Positions 8,287-15,877 of a stretch of 16,967 bases of DNA are shown one piece after another. A program made the translations under genes and the position numbers. Source of the stretch: JAGNZR01 sp051652785 (GTDB lineage Bacteria > Fusobacteriota > Fusobacteriia > Fusobacteriales > Fusobacteriaceae); NCBI GenBank assembly GCA_051652785.1, contig JBOFUX010000033.1, forward strand, positions 1 through 16,967, given 5' to 3'. Within the stretch, counting starts at the first letter, position 1; the number at the start of each line of letters is the position of its first letter. Below the pieces are notes generated by a model. That model searched no databases. It had not been told where the DNA came from and was given only the letters and a program-made list of their open reading frames with translations.

Positions 8287-8816
8287 TTCCCCTCCTCAAT
8301 AAAGCTCATAATTTCTTCGATTTTCTCCAATGAAAAATCTGTTCCAATACACTCTTTATCTATGATTTTATTTAAAATTCCATATACATAGAATGGAAAA
8401 GAATCATATATTCCAGAGATTAAATCTCTTTTACAAGCTACTGCTATTATTAACTGCGGTTTTAGTTCTTTAATATAAGTTCTAGCTAAAGTTCCTCCAG
8501 TTGCTATTCTTATTTCTAATGTACCATTTTTTTGATTTAATTTTTTTAGAGCTCCTATTTTACATTTGCCACATTCTATACAGTTATTAATTTTACCAGT
8601 AACCCTTATTTTGCACTGTGAGTTTTGGACGCAATGAGGTAATAAAAGAAATACTTCTTTTATTTTATTTGCTGTGATATATTTTTTTACTCTTTTATTA
8701 TTCCCATTTAACATTTTATGAATTAAAGTTAAATTATTAGGAAAGTAACGTTCCGATATAATATAAAGCAAATAGTTAAAAGTATATACTAATTTAATAA
8801 TCATTTCTTCGAACAT
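8283..8816 (-). CDS. DUF116 family protein (Cys-rich, possible metal binding)
   Basis: The protein matches the DUF116 pattern: LPHCVQ, a spaced Cys, then CIECGKC, a TGGT motif, IIAVACKRDLISGI and a late Cys in ECIGTD. Numbered from the start chosen here, cysteines are at 62, 68, 79, 82, 85, 128 and 156, which suggests a metal or Fe-S site; the biochemical role of the family is unknown to me. An in-frame ATG at 8829-8831 would add five residues (MRGKT). I prefer the ATG at 8814-8816 because AGGGG sits 7 bases upstream of it, while the longer start has only a weak SD and would leave a leader of about 11 bases after the promoter at 8849-8857. The N-terminus has a hydrophobic, aromatic helix (about 4-20). 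It is the first gene of the operon and its stop overlaps the TPR start (ATGA). Confidence 0.87.
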   Translation of the reverse strand: MFEEMIIKLVYTFNYLLYIISERYFPNNLTLIHKMLNGNNKRVKKYITANKIKEVFLLLPHCVQNSQCKIRVTGKINNCIECGKCKIGALKKLNQKNGTLEIRIATGGTLARTYIKELKPQLIIAVACKRDLISGIYDSFPFYVYGILNKIIDKECIGTDFSLEKIEEIMSFIEEGK

Positions 8817-8848
8817 TGTTTTACCCCTCATGCTCTTTTATTGCCCAT

Positions 8849-8857
8849 ATTATACCA
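8849..8857 (-). promoter_or_regulatory. Extended -10 promoter of the DUF116-TPR-exbBD-tonB-dnaX operon
   Basis: On the minus strand the bases read TGGTATAAT, a perfect -10 hexamer with the TGn extension. A -35 element is weak (TGTAAA-like at 17 bases), as is usual for extended -10 promoters. Transcription would start near 8842, about 26 bases before the ATG at 8816. It lies between the terminator of the dnaN unit and the first gene of the next unit. No other convincing promoter was seen in the short gaps down to the left edge, so it may drive nine genes. Confidence 0.6.
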
Positions 8858-8898
8858 TGTTTTTTTATTTTTTTACACTATTTATAATTTTTTACAAT

Positions 8899-8941
8899 AA
8901 AAAATCAGAAAATTAGATTTACTCTAAATAGTCTGATTTTT
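8899..8941 (-). terminator. Intrinsic terminator after dnaN
   Basis: Downstream of the dnaN stop the minus strand contains AAAAATCAGA, an inner arm pair TTAGA/TCTAA, then TCTGATTTTTT. The outer arms pair fully and are followed by a U-rich tract, a standard rho-independent terminator. The A-rich flank means it could also work in the opposite direction, but no plus-strand gene needs it. It closes the glycosylase-plsY-gpsA-dnaN unit just before the next promoter. Confidence 0.8.
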
Positions 8942-8963
8942 ATTTATTTTTTCTATTTCTATT

Positions 8964-10094
8964 TTATTGAATTTCTCGCAGTGCCAAGGGCATAACAATA
9001 TAAAGATAATTCAATTTATTTTCTTGAGTTATTTTTACAGAACCATTTGAATCTACAAATTCAAGATTAATTTTTTCTGACATATCTAAATTTTGTAAGA
9101 ACTCAATTAAAAATTTGGTATTTAAAGCTATTTTTAATGTTCCACCATCATAATCTATATTAGCTTCTTCATTTATTTTTGCAATTTCATTAGCTCCACT
9201 AATAGTCATTTTATTATCTTCTACCTCAAATATAGCTCCAAATTTTGAGTCATTATTGTTTCTTACAAAAATAATAACTCTTTTTAACATATTCATAAAT
9301 TCTTGACCTGTAATTTTTAACTTTTTATTATAGTTTAAATTCTTTAAAATTGCTTCATAATCAGGATAAGGCATATCAATTATTCGACTTACTACTAATG
9401 TACCATCAATTTCGAATTTAATATTTTTATTTCCAATGGATATAATCACATTTGAGCTATCTAAACTTCTAAAAAGTTTAGTAATCGCATCTACACTATT
9501 TAGTGGTAAACTTATAGAAAAAACTTCATCTGTTTCTATTTCTTTTTCTAGATATACCAATCTATACGTGTCTGTTCCGATAAATTTAATCATTTTATTT
9601 TGTGCTTCCATTCTTATACAATTAATTCTCATATCATCAGTACTTTGAGAAGCAGAAAACTTTGTTTTTTCATAAACTTCTATTAATTCTGAACTTTTCA
9701 TTTGAAATACAATATTTCCATCTTTAATTTCAGTACTTAAATAGCTTTTAGGAAATTCTTCAGCTTCCATTAAAGAGAACTCTGTTGAAGAATCTTCAGT
9801 TTCAATTGTTAGAATTGAATCTGTAACTTTTAGTACAACAAAAGCATCTTTTAATTCCTTTAAATATTCTTCAACTATTTGATATTGAAAAACCATTTTT
9901 CCAGTTTCTTTTATTTCAGATTCCATTGTTGTTATAATTGTTATTTCTAAGTTTGTTCCATAAAATTTTAACCCTTCTTTTTCTGTCTCAATATATACAC
10001 AAGAAATAATTGGTTTTATTTTATTCTCAGAAATAGCTTTTTCTACTATTTTTAGTTTTTTTAAAAATTCTCCTCTATTTACCCTTACTTCCAA
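8964..10094 (-). CDS. dnaN: DNA polymerase III beta sliding clamp
   Basis: The 376-residue product has the length and three-domain layout of the beta clamp, the ring that tethers polymerase III to DNA. Visible motifs are an N-terminal VNRGEFLKKL, GTDTYRLV (173-180) in the middle of the protein, MPYPDYEAIL (241-250), NTKFLIEFL in domain III, and a C-terminal YLYIVMPLAL, close to the usual YLIMP end that forms part of the partner-binding pocket. The sequence is divergent elsewhere. The start codon is TTG (10092-10094): no ATG or GTG lies nearby, the SD GGAGGGG is 4 bases upstream, and the N-terminus aligns with clamps that begin M-x-[FV]-x-[IV]-N-R. It lies 59 bases after gpsA and is the last gene before the terminator. 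Whether the genome has a second dnaN near dnaA cannot be told from here. Confidence 0.93.
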   Translation of the reverse strand: MEVRVNRGEFLKKLKIVEKAISENKIKPIISCVYIETEKEGLKFYGTNLEITIITTMESEIKETGKMVFQYQIVEEYLKELKDAFVVLKVTDSILTIETEDSSTEFSLMEAEEFPKSYLSTEIKDGNIVFQMKSSELIEVYEKTKFSASQSTDDMRINCIRMEAQNKMIKFIGTDTYRLVYLEKEIETDEVFSISLPLNSVDAITKLFRSLDSSNVIISIGNKNIKFEIDGTLVVSRIIDMPYPDYEAILKNLNYNKKLKITGQEFMNMLKRVIIFVRNNNDSKFGAIFEVEDNKMTISGANEIAKINEEANIDYDGGTLKIALNTKFLIEFLQNLDMSEKINLEFVDSNGSVKITQENKLNYLYIVMPLALREIQ

Positions 10095-10153
10095 TTTTCC
10101 CCTCCAAACTTTTACTTAATCAGAATGTATCTCCAATTATTAAAACTTTTATT

Positions 10154-11152
10154 TTAAAACTCTTCTTTTAAATCTCGCGTCATAAGTTCCGATACCATGT
10201 CTTTAGCATTCATACCTTCATATATAATCTTATATATCCCTTCTATAATAGGCATTTCTATTTTTAACTTAATGGTACTATTGTATATAGCTTTGACTGT
10301 AGGAACTCCTTCAGCAACCATTATCATTTCTGAAAGAATTTTTTCCATGGTTTCACCTTTCCCTAACCTTTCACCAACACCTCTATTTCTACTATGTTTG
10401 CTAGCACAAGTAACTATTAAGTCTCCTATTCCTGTTAAACCAGAAAAAGTTTTCTCTTTTGCTCCCATAACAGTTCCATACTTTATCATTTCAGCTAGTC
10501 CCCTAGTTATAAGTGCAGCTTTAGTGTTATCCCCAAAACCTATTCCATCAGCTATTCCTGCTCCTATTGCTAAACAATTTTTTACTGCAGCTCCTATCTC
10601 GGCTCCAATAGTATCTTCTCCTACATATACTCTAAAATTCTTATTAGTAAACTGTTCTTGAATAATTTTAGCAACCTCTAACTTCCCAGAGGCAACAATT
10701 ACAGTGGGAACTCCTAATGCCACTTCTTCTGCATGAGTTGGACCTGATAAAACTACTATATTTTTATGAAATTTTCCTAATATTTCCTCTTTTATAACTT
10801 CTGATAGTCTATTTCCAGTAGAAATCTCAATACCTTTTCCTGTATTAACTATTAACATTTCTTCAGTTATTTGATCTGAAAACTTAGCAACCACTTCTCT
10901 TAATGACTGAGAAGGTATTGCAAATATTACTGTCTTTGCATTTTTTAACAAATTTTTTGTTTCATGCTCAATTTTTATATTTTTAGGAAATTTATGCCCT
11001 TTTAAGTATTTTATATTTTCTCTATTTTTTTCTAATTCCTTTGCTCTTTCACTATTGTACTCCCAAAGAGTTACTTCATATCCATTGTTAGCTAAAATTA
11101 ATCCTAACGCTGTTCCCCAACTTCCTGAGCCTATTACTACAATTTTTTTCAT
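10154..11152 (-). CDS. gpsA: Glycerol-3-phosphate dehydrogenase [NAD(P)+]
   Basis: This enzyme reduces dihydroxyacetone phosphate to sn-glycerol-3-phosphate, the backbone for phospholipids. The 332 residues have the normal family length. The nucleotide-binding loop is GSGSWGTALG (8-17), with the substrate and active-site signatures NTGKGIE (103-109), LSGPTHAEEVALGVPT (135-150), GAAVKN with catalytic Lys191 (188-192), GFGDNTKAALITRGLAEM (205-222) and LTGIGDLIVTC (239-249). The start has GGAGA overlapping the plsY stop (TAGGAG), spaced 10 bases after it. It is placed directly after plsY, whose product consumes its product, so the pair forms consecutive steps of phosphatidic-acid synthesis. dnaN follows. 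Confidence 0.98.
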   Translation of the reverse strand: MKKIVVIGSGSWGTALGLILANNGYEVTLWEYNSERAKELEKNRENIKYLKGHKFPKNIKIEHETKNLLKNAKTVIFAIPSQSLREVVAKFSDQITEEMLIVNTGKGIEISTGNRLSEVIKEEILGKFHKNIVVLSGPTHAEEVALGVPTVIVASGKLEVAKIIQEQFTNKNFRVYVGEDTIGAEIGAAVKNCLAIGAGIADGIGFGDNTKAALITRGLAEMIKYGTVMGAKEKTFSGLTGIGDLIVTCASKHSRNRGVGERLGKGETMEKILSEMIMVAEGVPTVKAIYNSTIKLKIEMPIIEGIYKIIYEGMNAKDMVSELMTRDLKEEF

Positions 11153-11162
11153 TTAATTTCTC

Positions 11163-11774
11163 CTAATTCTTTGCTTTAAATTTACTTTCTGTACCTTTTC
11201 GTAATCTACCTATATTTTCTTTATGTTTATATATTACAAATATTGCCACAATTGCTGTTACTATAAAAAGAAGTGGTCTGCTTATATTAGCTTTCATAGG
11301 TAAAAATAAGGATAAAAGTGGTAAGCATCCCGCTCCTATTATTGAAGCAAGAGATACGTAACGTGTAAAGTAAAGTATACCTATAAATAGACTTAAAACT
11401 ATTATAATACCATTAGGAAATAAAAATAAGAAAACTCCTAAACTAGTTGCAACTCCTTTTCCTCCTTTAAATTTTAAAAAAATAGATAACGAATGTCCAA
11501 TTATTGCAATTAATCCTAATATTATTAAATAATTACCTTGTATACTAAATATTTTTTCTGCTATTAACAAAGGAAGATAACCTTTTATAGCATCAGCTAG
11601 TAAAACTAATAGTCCATATTTTACTCCTAAAACTCGATAGGCATTTGTCGCTCCTGAGTTTTTACTTCCATAATCTCTTATATCTATATTTCTTAAAGTT
11701 TTTCCTATCCAAACTCCACTAGGAAGAGATCCTAGTGTATATGTTATAACTACAGAAATTAAAAAATAAATCAT
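11163..11774 (-). CDS. plsY: Acyl-phosphate:glycerol-3-phosphate acyltransferase
   Basis: This integral membrane enzyme transfers an acyl chain from acyl-phosphate to glycerol-3-phosphate to make lysophosphatidic acid. The 203-residue protein has about five to six hydrophobic helices and all conserved PlsY motifs: SLPSG (16-20), GSKNSGATNAYRVLG (36-50), DAIKG (61-65) and GHSLSIFLKFKGGKGVATSLG (93-113). The C-terminus is a basic cytoplasmic tail. It starts 12 bases after the glycosylase stop; the SD is imperfect (GGGTGGTGGG), so coupling to the upstream gene may help its translation. gpsA, which makes its substrate, follows by 10 bases. A soluble PlsX partner is not in the window. Confidence 0.98.
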   Translation of the reverse strand: MIYFLISVVITYTLGSLPSGVWIGKTLRNIDIRDYGSKNSGATNAYRVLGVKYGLLVLLADAIKGYLPLLIAEKIFSIQGNYLIILGLIAIIGHSLSIFLKFKGGKGVATSLGVFLFLFPNGIIIVLSLFIGILYFTRYVSLASIIGAGCLPLLSLFLPMKANISRPLLFIVTAIVAIFVIYKHKENIGRLRKGTESKFKAKN

Positions 11775-11786
11775 AACCCACCACCC

Positions 11787-12407
11787 TTATTTCACTTTTA
11801 TTTTATTTTTTGCTTCTTCCCATAAGTATAGAGAAGCAACACTTTCATATGGTGAATATCTATCTTTCAACTCTCTTAATTCTTTTTTGGAAATTGAATC
11901 AATACCATAAGCTTTTAAAATACCACGATGAATACCTAAATCTCCAAAACTTAAAACATTCATTCTATTTAATGAAAATATTAGTAACATCTCAACAGTC
12001 CATACTCCAACACCATTTAAAGTAGTCAATTTTGAAATTATTTCTTCATTTGATAAAGTATTAAGAGTTTCAAAGTCTATAATTTTTTCTTTTCCTGCCT
12101 CTGCAATCCCTAAAATATAACTAATTTTTCTTTCACTCATACCACACTCTTTTAATTTTTTTATCTCTATATCTAATATATTTTCACAAGTTATTTTATG
12201 GTTCAAAAGATTTTTTAACCTTTCTATTATTTTTTTTGCAACCTTTGTAGAAATTTGCTGACTAATTACACTTTCTATCAATGCTTGAAACACATCTGGT
12301 ATTATCGATCGTTCTATTACACCATATTTTTCAATAATTTTAGAAAGTTTTTCATCTTTTTCTTTTAGATATACTATTTCTTTTTCCCCATATTTAAACA
12401 AATTCAT
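11787..12407 (-). CDS. AlkA-like HhH-GPD DNA glycosylase
   Basis: This base-excision repair enzyme is probably 3-methyladenine glycosylase II-like, removing alkylated bases. The 206-residue protein has an N-terminal helical part with the ALIESVISQQIST signature (42-54), the helix-hairpin-helix LNGVGVWTVEM (130-140), and the downstream catalytic Asp156 in FGDLGIHRG (154-162). The HhH lacks the Lys used by bifunctional glycosylase/lyases, so a monofunctional enzyme is expected. It is much shorter than E. coli AlkA, lacking the N-terminal beta domain, as in many bacterial homologues. It lacks the Cys cluster of the Nth/MutY iron-sulfur type. It is the first gene of the plsY-gpsA-dnaN unit, with SD GGGAGAAG 5 bases upstream. 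Substrate range cannot be read from the sequence. Confidence 0.9.
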   Translation of the reverse strand: MNLFKYGEKEIVYLKEKDEKLSKIIEKYGVIERSIIPDVFQALIESVISQQISTKVAKKIIERLKNLLNHKITCENILDIEIKKLKECGMSERKISYILGIAEAGKEKIIDFETLNTLSNEEIISKLTTLNGVGVWTVEMLLIFSLNRMNVLSFGDLGIHRGILKAYGIDSISKKELRELKDRYSPYESVASLYLWEEAKNKIKVK

Positions 12408-12471
12408 TTTACTTCTCCCTACTTTGTTTTCAATTCTAGCTACTTATTTATACTTACTTTTTACATTGTGC

Positions 12472-12505
12472 TGTACTCTATTCTTTATTTTTTAAACTTA
12501 GTACA
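12472..12505. repeat. Inverted repeat in the leader of the glycosylase operon
   Basis: The hexamers TGTACT (12472-12477) and AGTACA (12500-12505) are perfect inverted copies separated by 22 bases. They lie 65-98 bases upstream of the glycosylase start, and the distal arm overlaps the predicted transcription start of the candidate promoter at 12510-12518. This could be a split operator or the base of a leader hairpin, but six-base arms can occur by chance. Confidence 0.35.
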
Positions 12506-12509
12506 TCTA

Positions 12510-12518
12510 ATAATATCA
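12510..12518 (-). promoter_or_regulatory. Candidate extended -10 promoter for the glycosylase-plsY-gpsA-dnaN unit
   Basis: The minus strand reads TGATATTAT, a -10-like hexamer (TATTAT) with the TGn extension. The -35 region is only a weak TTTTAA at 17 bases. Transcription would begin near 12503, giving a leader of about 95 bases. It is the best minus-strand candidate between the upstream terminator and the glycosylase gene, but AT-rich DNA produces such matches easily. Confidence 0.4.
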
Positions 12519-12584
12519 TAAAAAAGAAAAATTTAAAAGATTTTACTCATTTTAAAGAATAAAAATTAGCTTTTTTTATAAAAC

Positions 12585-12614
12585 AAAACCTATAAATTCA
12601 ATTATAGGCTTTTT
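12585..12614. terminator. Bidirectional hairpin terminator after hsdR
   Basis: CCTATAA (12589-12595) and TTATAGG (12602-12608) form a 7-bp stem with a 6-base loop, extended by A/T pairs on both sides. On the minus strand the hairpin is followed by TTTTGTTTTAT, and on the plus strand by CTTTTT. It lies about 130 bases downstream of the hsdR stop and upstream of the glycosylase promoter, so it most likely ends the restriction-modification transcript. Confidence 0.7.
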
Positions 12615-12741
12615 AGCTTTAGTTTTTATTAATGAATTTCTATATGTATCGAATTTATTCTTTCAAAGTTTGCATCAAACACTATAATTCTAGCATACTT
12701 AAAAAATCAGTAACACTGCAAAATAAATTTAATTTTATATA

Positions 12742-15700
12742 CTAAATATTATCCGGTATCTCTTTGAACTTCTCAACAAAAGCTACTATTTTTCTATAAA
12801 CACTATTTTTTTTCTCTAAATACAAAGGATTGAGCGGACTCATTTTAGGTAATATTTCATTAAGTGCTGTTCCCTTTTCACTAACTTCTTTTCTTTTTAA
12901 TGACATTTTAAGGTATCTTTTTGTTGCTTCCTCATTTAAATTTTCTTCTTTAATTAAGTTTTCTACTTCCTTTATTTGTTTGTTTTTAGCAAAGGAATAA
13001 AAGTTACCTCTAGTAATAGTTTTATCTGAAAAACTATCTAAATCTGTTTGATTTATAAATTCAACTATTAAACTTTCTTTAGCACGACTTCCAATACTAG
13101 AACGTACTAAATTACGAACATCATCTATTAGAGATTGCTTGCTACTAAATTTTTTCTTATTTTCAAATATTAGTTCAAGAATATAATCTAAATTTATCTC
13201 TTGAGATTTTAAAAGTTCAACTTCAAAAGTAATTTCACCCCAATCAACAGAATCTTTTTCCTTTTCTTTTCCAGCTTTATCTCGCATGCTCCACTCTCTA
13301 ATATCATTGTAAGCTGAACGGTAATTTTGAATAGTTCTTTCCTCTAGTAACAAAATATCTTTAACTTCTTCTATATTTTCTTCTTCTACACCAAAACTTT
13401 CCATAAATTTTTTAAGAACATCTGATTCTCTAACTTCTTCTGGATTTAAAGAATATTGCGTCCTTAAATTTTTTAACTCTGTAAATTCATCATAATTTTG
13501 TAAAATATTCTCAACACGTAAATATTCTCCAAAAAGTACAGCAAACTGCTTTTTATCTTTTTCTGTAACTATATTTTCCATATCAGAAAACTTTTCTTTT
13601 AGCTCTTTTGTTATCTCTATATACCCTCGTTTTACTTCACCTGTTACTACATCTTTAAAGCCTTCCATATATTCTTTATAGCTTTTTTCTAAAACTATAT
13701 TTTTAGTATTTTCATTACCAAAAAGTTTAATAGCTTGAATTGTTGCTTCTTCTAAGTTTCTAAAAGTAACTATATTTCCAAAGGTTTTTGTTGAATCATA
13801 AATTCTATTAGTTCTTGAAAAAGCCTGAATTAATCCATGATATTTAAGATTTTTATCAACAAATAATGTGTTTAGTGTAGGAGCATCAAAACCTGTTAAA
13901 AACATACCTACAACGATTAGCAAATCTACTTCTTTATTTTTTACTTTCTTTGCTAAATCACGGTAATAATTTTGAAATTCTTTACTATCTACATTGTAAT
14001 TAGTTTTAAACATAATATTATAGTCTTTAATTGCAGAACTTAAAAATTCTTTTGCACTACTATCCATTGCTGATGTTTCAAAGGTTTCATCTAAAATCTC
14101 TCCAATAGAATTTTGTTCCTCATTTGCTGAAAATGAAAAAATCGTGGCTATTTTTAGAGGTTTATCACTATCTTTTTGTAATTTATTTAGAGTCTCATAG
14201 TAAAGTTTTGCAGCGTCTATACTACTTACAGCAAACATTGCATTAAATCCTTTTCCATTTGAGCTTAATCTATGAGTTTTTATCTTGTAGTTATCTAAAA
14301 TATATTGAGAAATTTCTTTTATCCGTTCAGGATGAAGAAAAGCCTCTTTACTTTCTAAGGAAGATAATTTTTTCTCATCTATTTCAGATTCAAATTTCTT
14401 AAACTTAGGGTGAACGTCATTATAGTCCACTTTAAATTTTAGGACTTTCTCATCTCTAATAGCATCTGTAATTACGTATGAATGTAATTCCGTACCAAAT
14501 ACAGAGAGAGTCGTATCACTACCACTAGCATTGTCTACAAAAATAGGAGTTCCTGTAAATCCAAATTGATAAAACATTTTAAATCTTTTTTTTATATTCT
14601 TTTGTGCTTCACCAAACTGAGAACGGTGTGCCTCATCAAAAATAAAAACAACATGTTTCTTGTATATCTCTAAATCCAAATCATTTTTTATTAAATTATT
14701 TAGTTTCTGAATAGTTGTAACAATTATTTTATTATCATCTTTTTCAATATTATTTTTCAGCCCAACAGTGTTTTCTGAACCGTTTACACTATGAGGAGAA
14801 AACCGTTGATATTCCTTCATAGTTTGATAGTCTAAATCTTTTCTGTCCACAACAAAAAATACTTTATCTATAAATTTTAACTCTGTTGCAAGACGTGCTG
14901 CTTTAAAACTTGTAAGGGTTTTCCCTGACCCTGTTGTATGCCAAATAAATCCACCACTTTCAGGCTTACTCCAATTTTTACCTAAATATGAACTTTCTAT
15001 TTTCCATAGAATTCTCTCGGTTGCTGCAATTTGATATGGTCTCATAACTAGTAATGTATCACTAACATCAAAAACTGAATATTTAAGAAGAATATTCAGT
15101 AAAGTTCTTTGCTCAAAAAAAGTTGCTGTAAAATCTTTAAGGTCTTTTATTATAGTATTATCTGATTTTGCCCAGTTCATAGTAAAGTCAAAGCTATTTT
15201 TATCACGTTTAGTGGTATTTGCAAAATAACGACTATCTGTACCATTTGAAATAACAAAAATTTGTAAATACTTAAATAGAGAGCTTTCAGAATTAAAACT
15301 CTCTTTACTATATCTATGAATTTGATTAAAAGCTTCACGAATAGCAATTCCACGTTTTTTAAGTTCTATTTGCACTAAAGGCAAACCATTAACTAAAATA
15401 GTTACATCATATCTATTAAGTTGTGTTCCTTTTTGCTCAAATTGAGAAATTACTTGTAATTTATTATTATTAATATTTTTTTTATCTAATATATAAATAT
15501 TTTCAATATGTCCATCATCAAAAACAAAGTCATGAATATAGTTATCATTAATTTTACGAGTTTTATCAATATTATTATCACTTGGTTTATCTAAAAACTC
15601 TTCACAAAATCTAGTCCACTCTACATCTAAAAATTTTATTTTATTAAGTTTTTCTATTTGTATACGAGCGTTAAGAAGAAGTTTTTCATTATTAATTAAA

Positions 15701-15858
15701 CTTGGCAAGTGTTCATAACCTTGGTTTATTAAATCTTGAATTAACTCTTTTTCTAAATCAGCTTCTGTTTGATAAGTAGCTCCTTTTTGTTCTATCTTAG
15801 TGTACTTATCTAAAATTATAAAATTATTTGATTCTGCAATGGGTTTATAGCTACTCAT
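12742..15858 (-). CDS. hsdR: Type I restriction enzyme, R (translocase/nuclease) subunit
   Basis: The subunit uses ATP to translocate DNA and cuts it when methylation is absent. The 1038 residues give a full-length, apparently intact protein. The N-terminal PD-(D/E)XK nuclease domain shows Asp151 and IELKK with Glu165 and Lys167. The superfamily 2 helicase motor follows: TTGSGKT (308-314), DEAH (408-411), FTGTP (434-438), GMFLTGFDAP (651-660) and AFSRTNR (679-685). The C-terminal helical region for binding the methylase core runs from about 730 to 1038. The RYDVTILVNGLPLVQIELKK block and overall size resemble EcoR124I-like (type IC) HsdR. The start has SD GGGAGAAAA. It follows the DUF1016 nuclease by 19 bases and shares a locus with hsdS; hsdM must lie outside the window if the system is complete. 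Confidence 0.97.
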   Translation of the reverse strand: MSSYKPIAESNNFIILDKYTKIEQKGATYQTEADLEKELIQDLINQGYEHLPSLINNEKLLLNARIQIEKLNKIKFLDVEWTRFCEEFLDKPSDNNIDKTRKINDNYIHDFVFDDGHIENIYILDKKNINNNKLQVISQFEQKGTQLNRYDVTILVNGLPLVQIELKKRGIAIREAFNQIHRYSKESFNSESSLFKYLQIFVISNGTDSRYFANTTKRDKNSFDFTMNWAKSDNTIIKDLKDFTATFFEQRTLLNILLKYSVFDVSDTLLVMRPYQIAATERILWKIESSYLGKNWSKPESGGFIWHTTGSGKTLTSFKAARLATELKFIDKVFFVVDRKDLDYQTMKEYQRFSPHSVNGSENTVGLKNNIEKDDNKIIVTTIQKLNNLIKNDLDLEIYKKHVVFIFDEAHRSQFGEAQKNIKKRFKMFYQFGFTGTPIFVDNASGSDTTLSVFGTELHSYVITDAIRDEKVLKFKVDYNDVHPKFKKFESEIDEKKLSSLESKEAFLHPERIKEISQYILDNYKIKTHRLSSNGKGFNAMFAVSSIDAAKLYYETLNKLQKDSDKPLKIATIFSFSANEEQNSIGEILDETFETSAMDSSAKEFLSSAIKDYNIMFKTNYNVDSKEFQNYYRDLAKKVKNKEVDLLIVVGMFLTGFDAPTLNTLFVDKNLKYHGLIQAFSRTNRIYDSTKTFGNIVTFRNLEEATIQAIKLFGNENTKNIVLEKSYKEYMEGFKDVVTGEVKRGYIEITKELKEKFSDMENIVTEKDKKQFAVLFGEYLRVENILQNYDEFTELKNLRTQYSLNPEEVRESDVLKKFMESFGVEEENIEEVKDILLLEERTIQNYRSAYNDIREWSMRDKAGKEKEKDSVDWGEITFEVELLKSQEINLDYILELIFENKKKFSSKQSLIDDVRNLVRSSIGSRAKESLIVEFINQTDLDSFSDKTITRGNFYSFAKNKQIKEVENLIKEENLNEEATKRYLKMSLKRKEVSEKGTALNEILPKMSPLNPLYLEKKNSVYRKIVAFVEKFKEIPDNI

Positions 15859-15877
15859 AAAATTTTCTCCCTTGTTT

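Larger units (their letters stand above)
12408..12741. other. 334-base intergenic region between hsdR and the glycosylase gene
   Basis: This is the only gene-free stretch over 300 bases in the window. It holds the hairpin terminator (about 12600), a candidate extended -10 promoter (12510-12518), the TGTACT/AGTACA inverted repeat, and a small palindrome GTTTG-cat-CAAAC at 12668-12680. I found no supported small ORF with a ribosome binding site and no tRNA-like or riboswitch-like structure. The boundary between the restriction locus and the housekeeping block falls here. Confidence 0.6.

Noticed and set aside
10197..10661. Plus-strand open frame of 154 codons opposite gpsA
   Set aside because: It lies wholly inside gpsA, whose motifs are all intact; the hydrophobic, Pro/Ser-rich translation is what the opposite strand of gpsA produces.
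12682..12687. Plus-strand TATAAT in the hsdR downstream region
   Set aside because: No good -35 partner and no plus-strand gene downstream; it would only run antisense into hsdR. Expected by chance in such AT-rich DNA.
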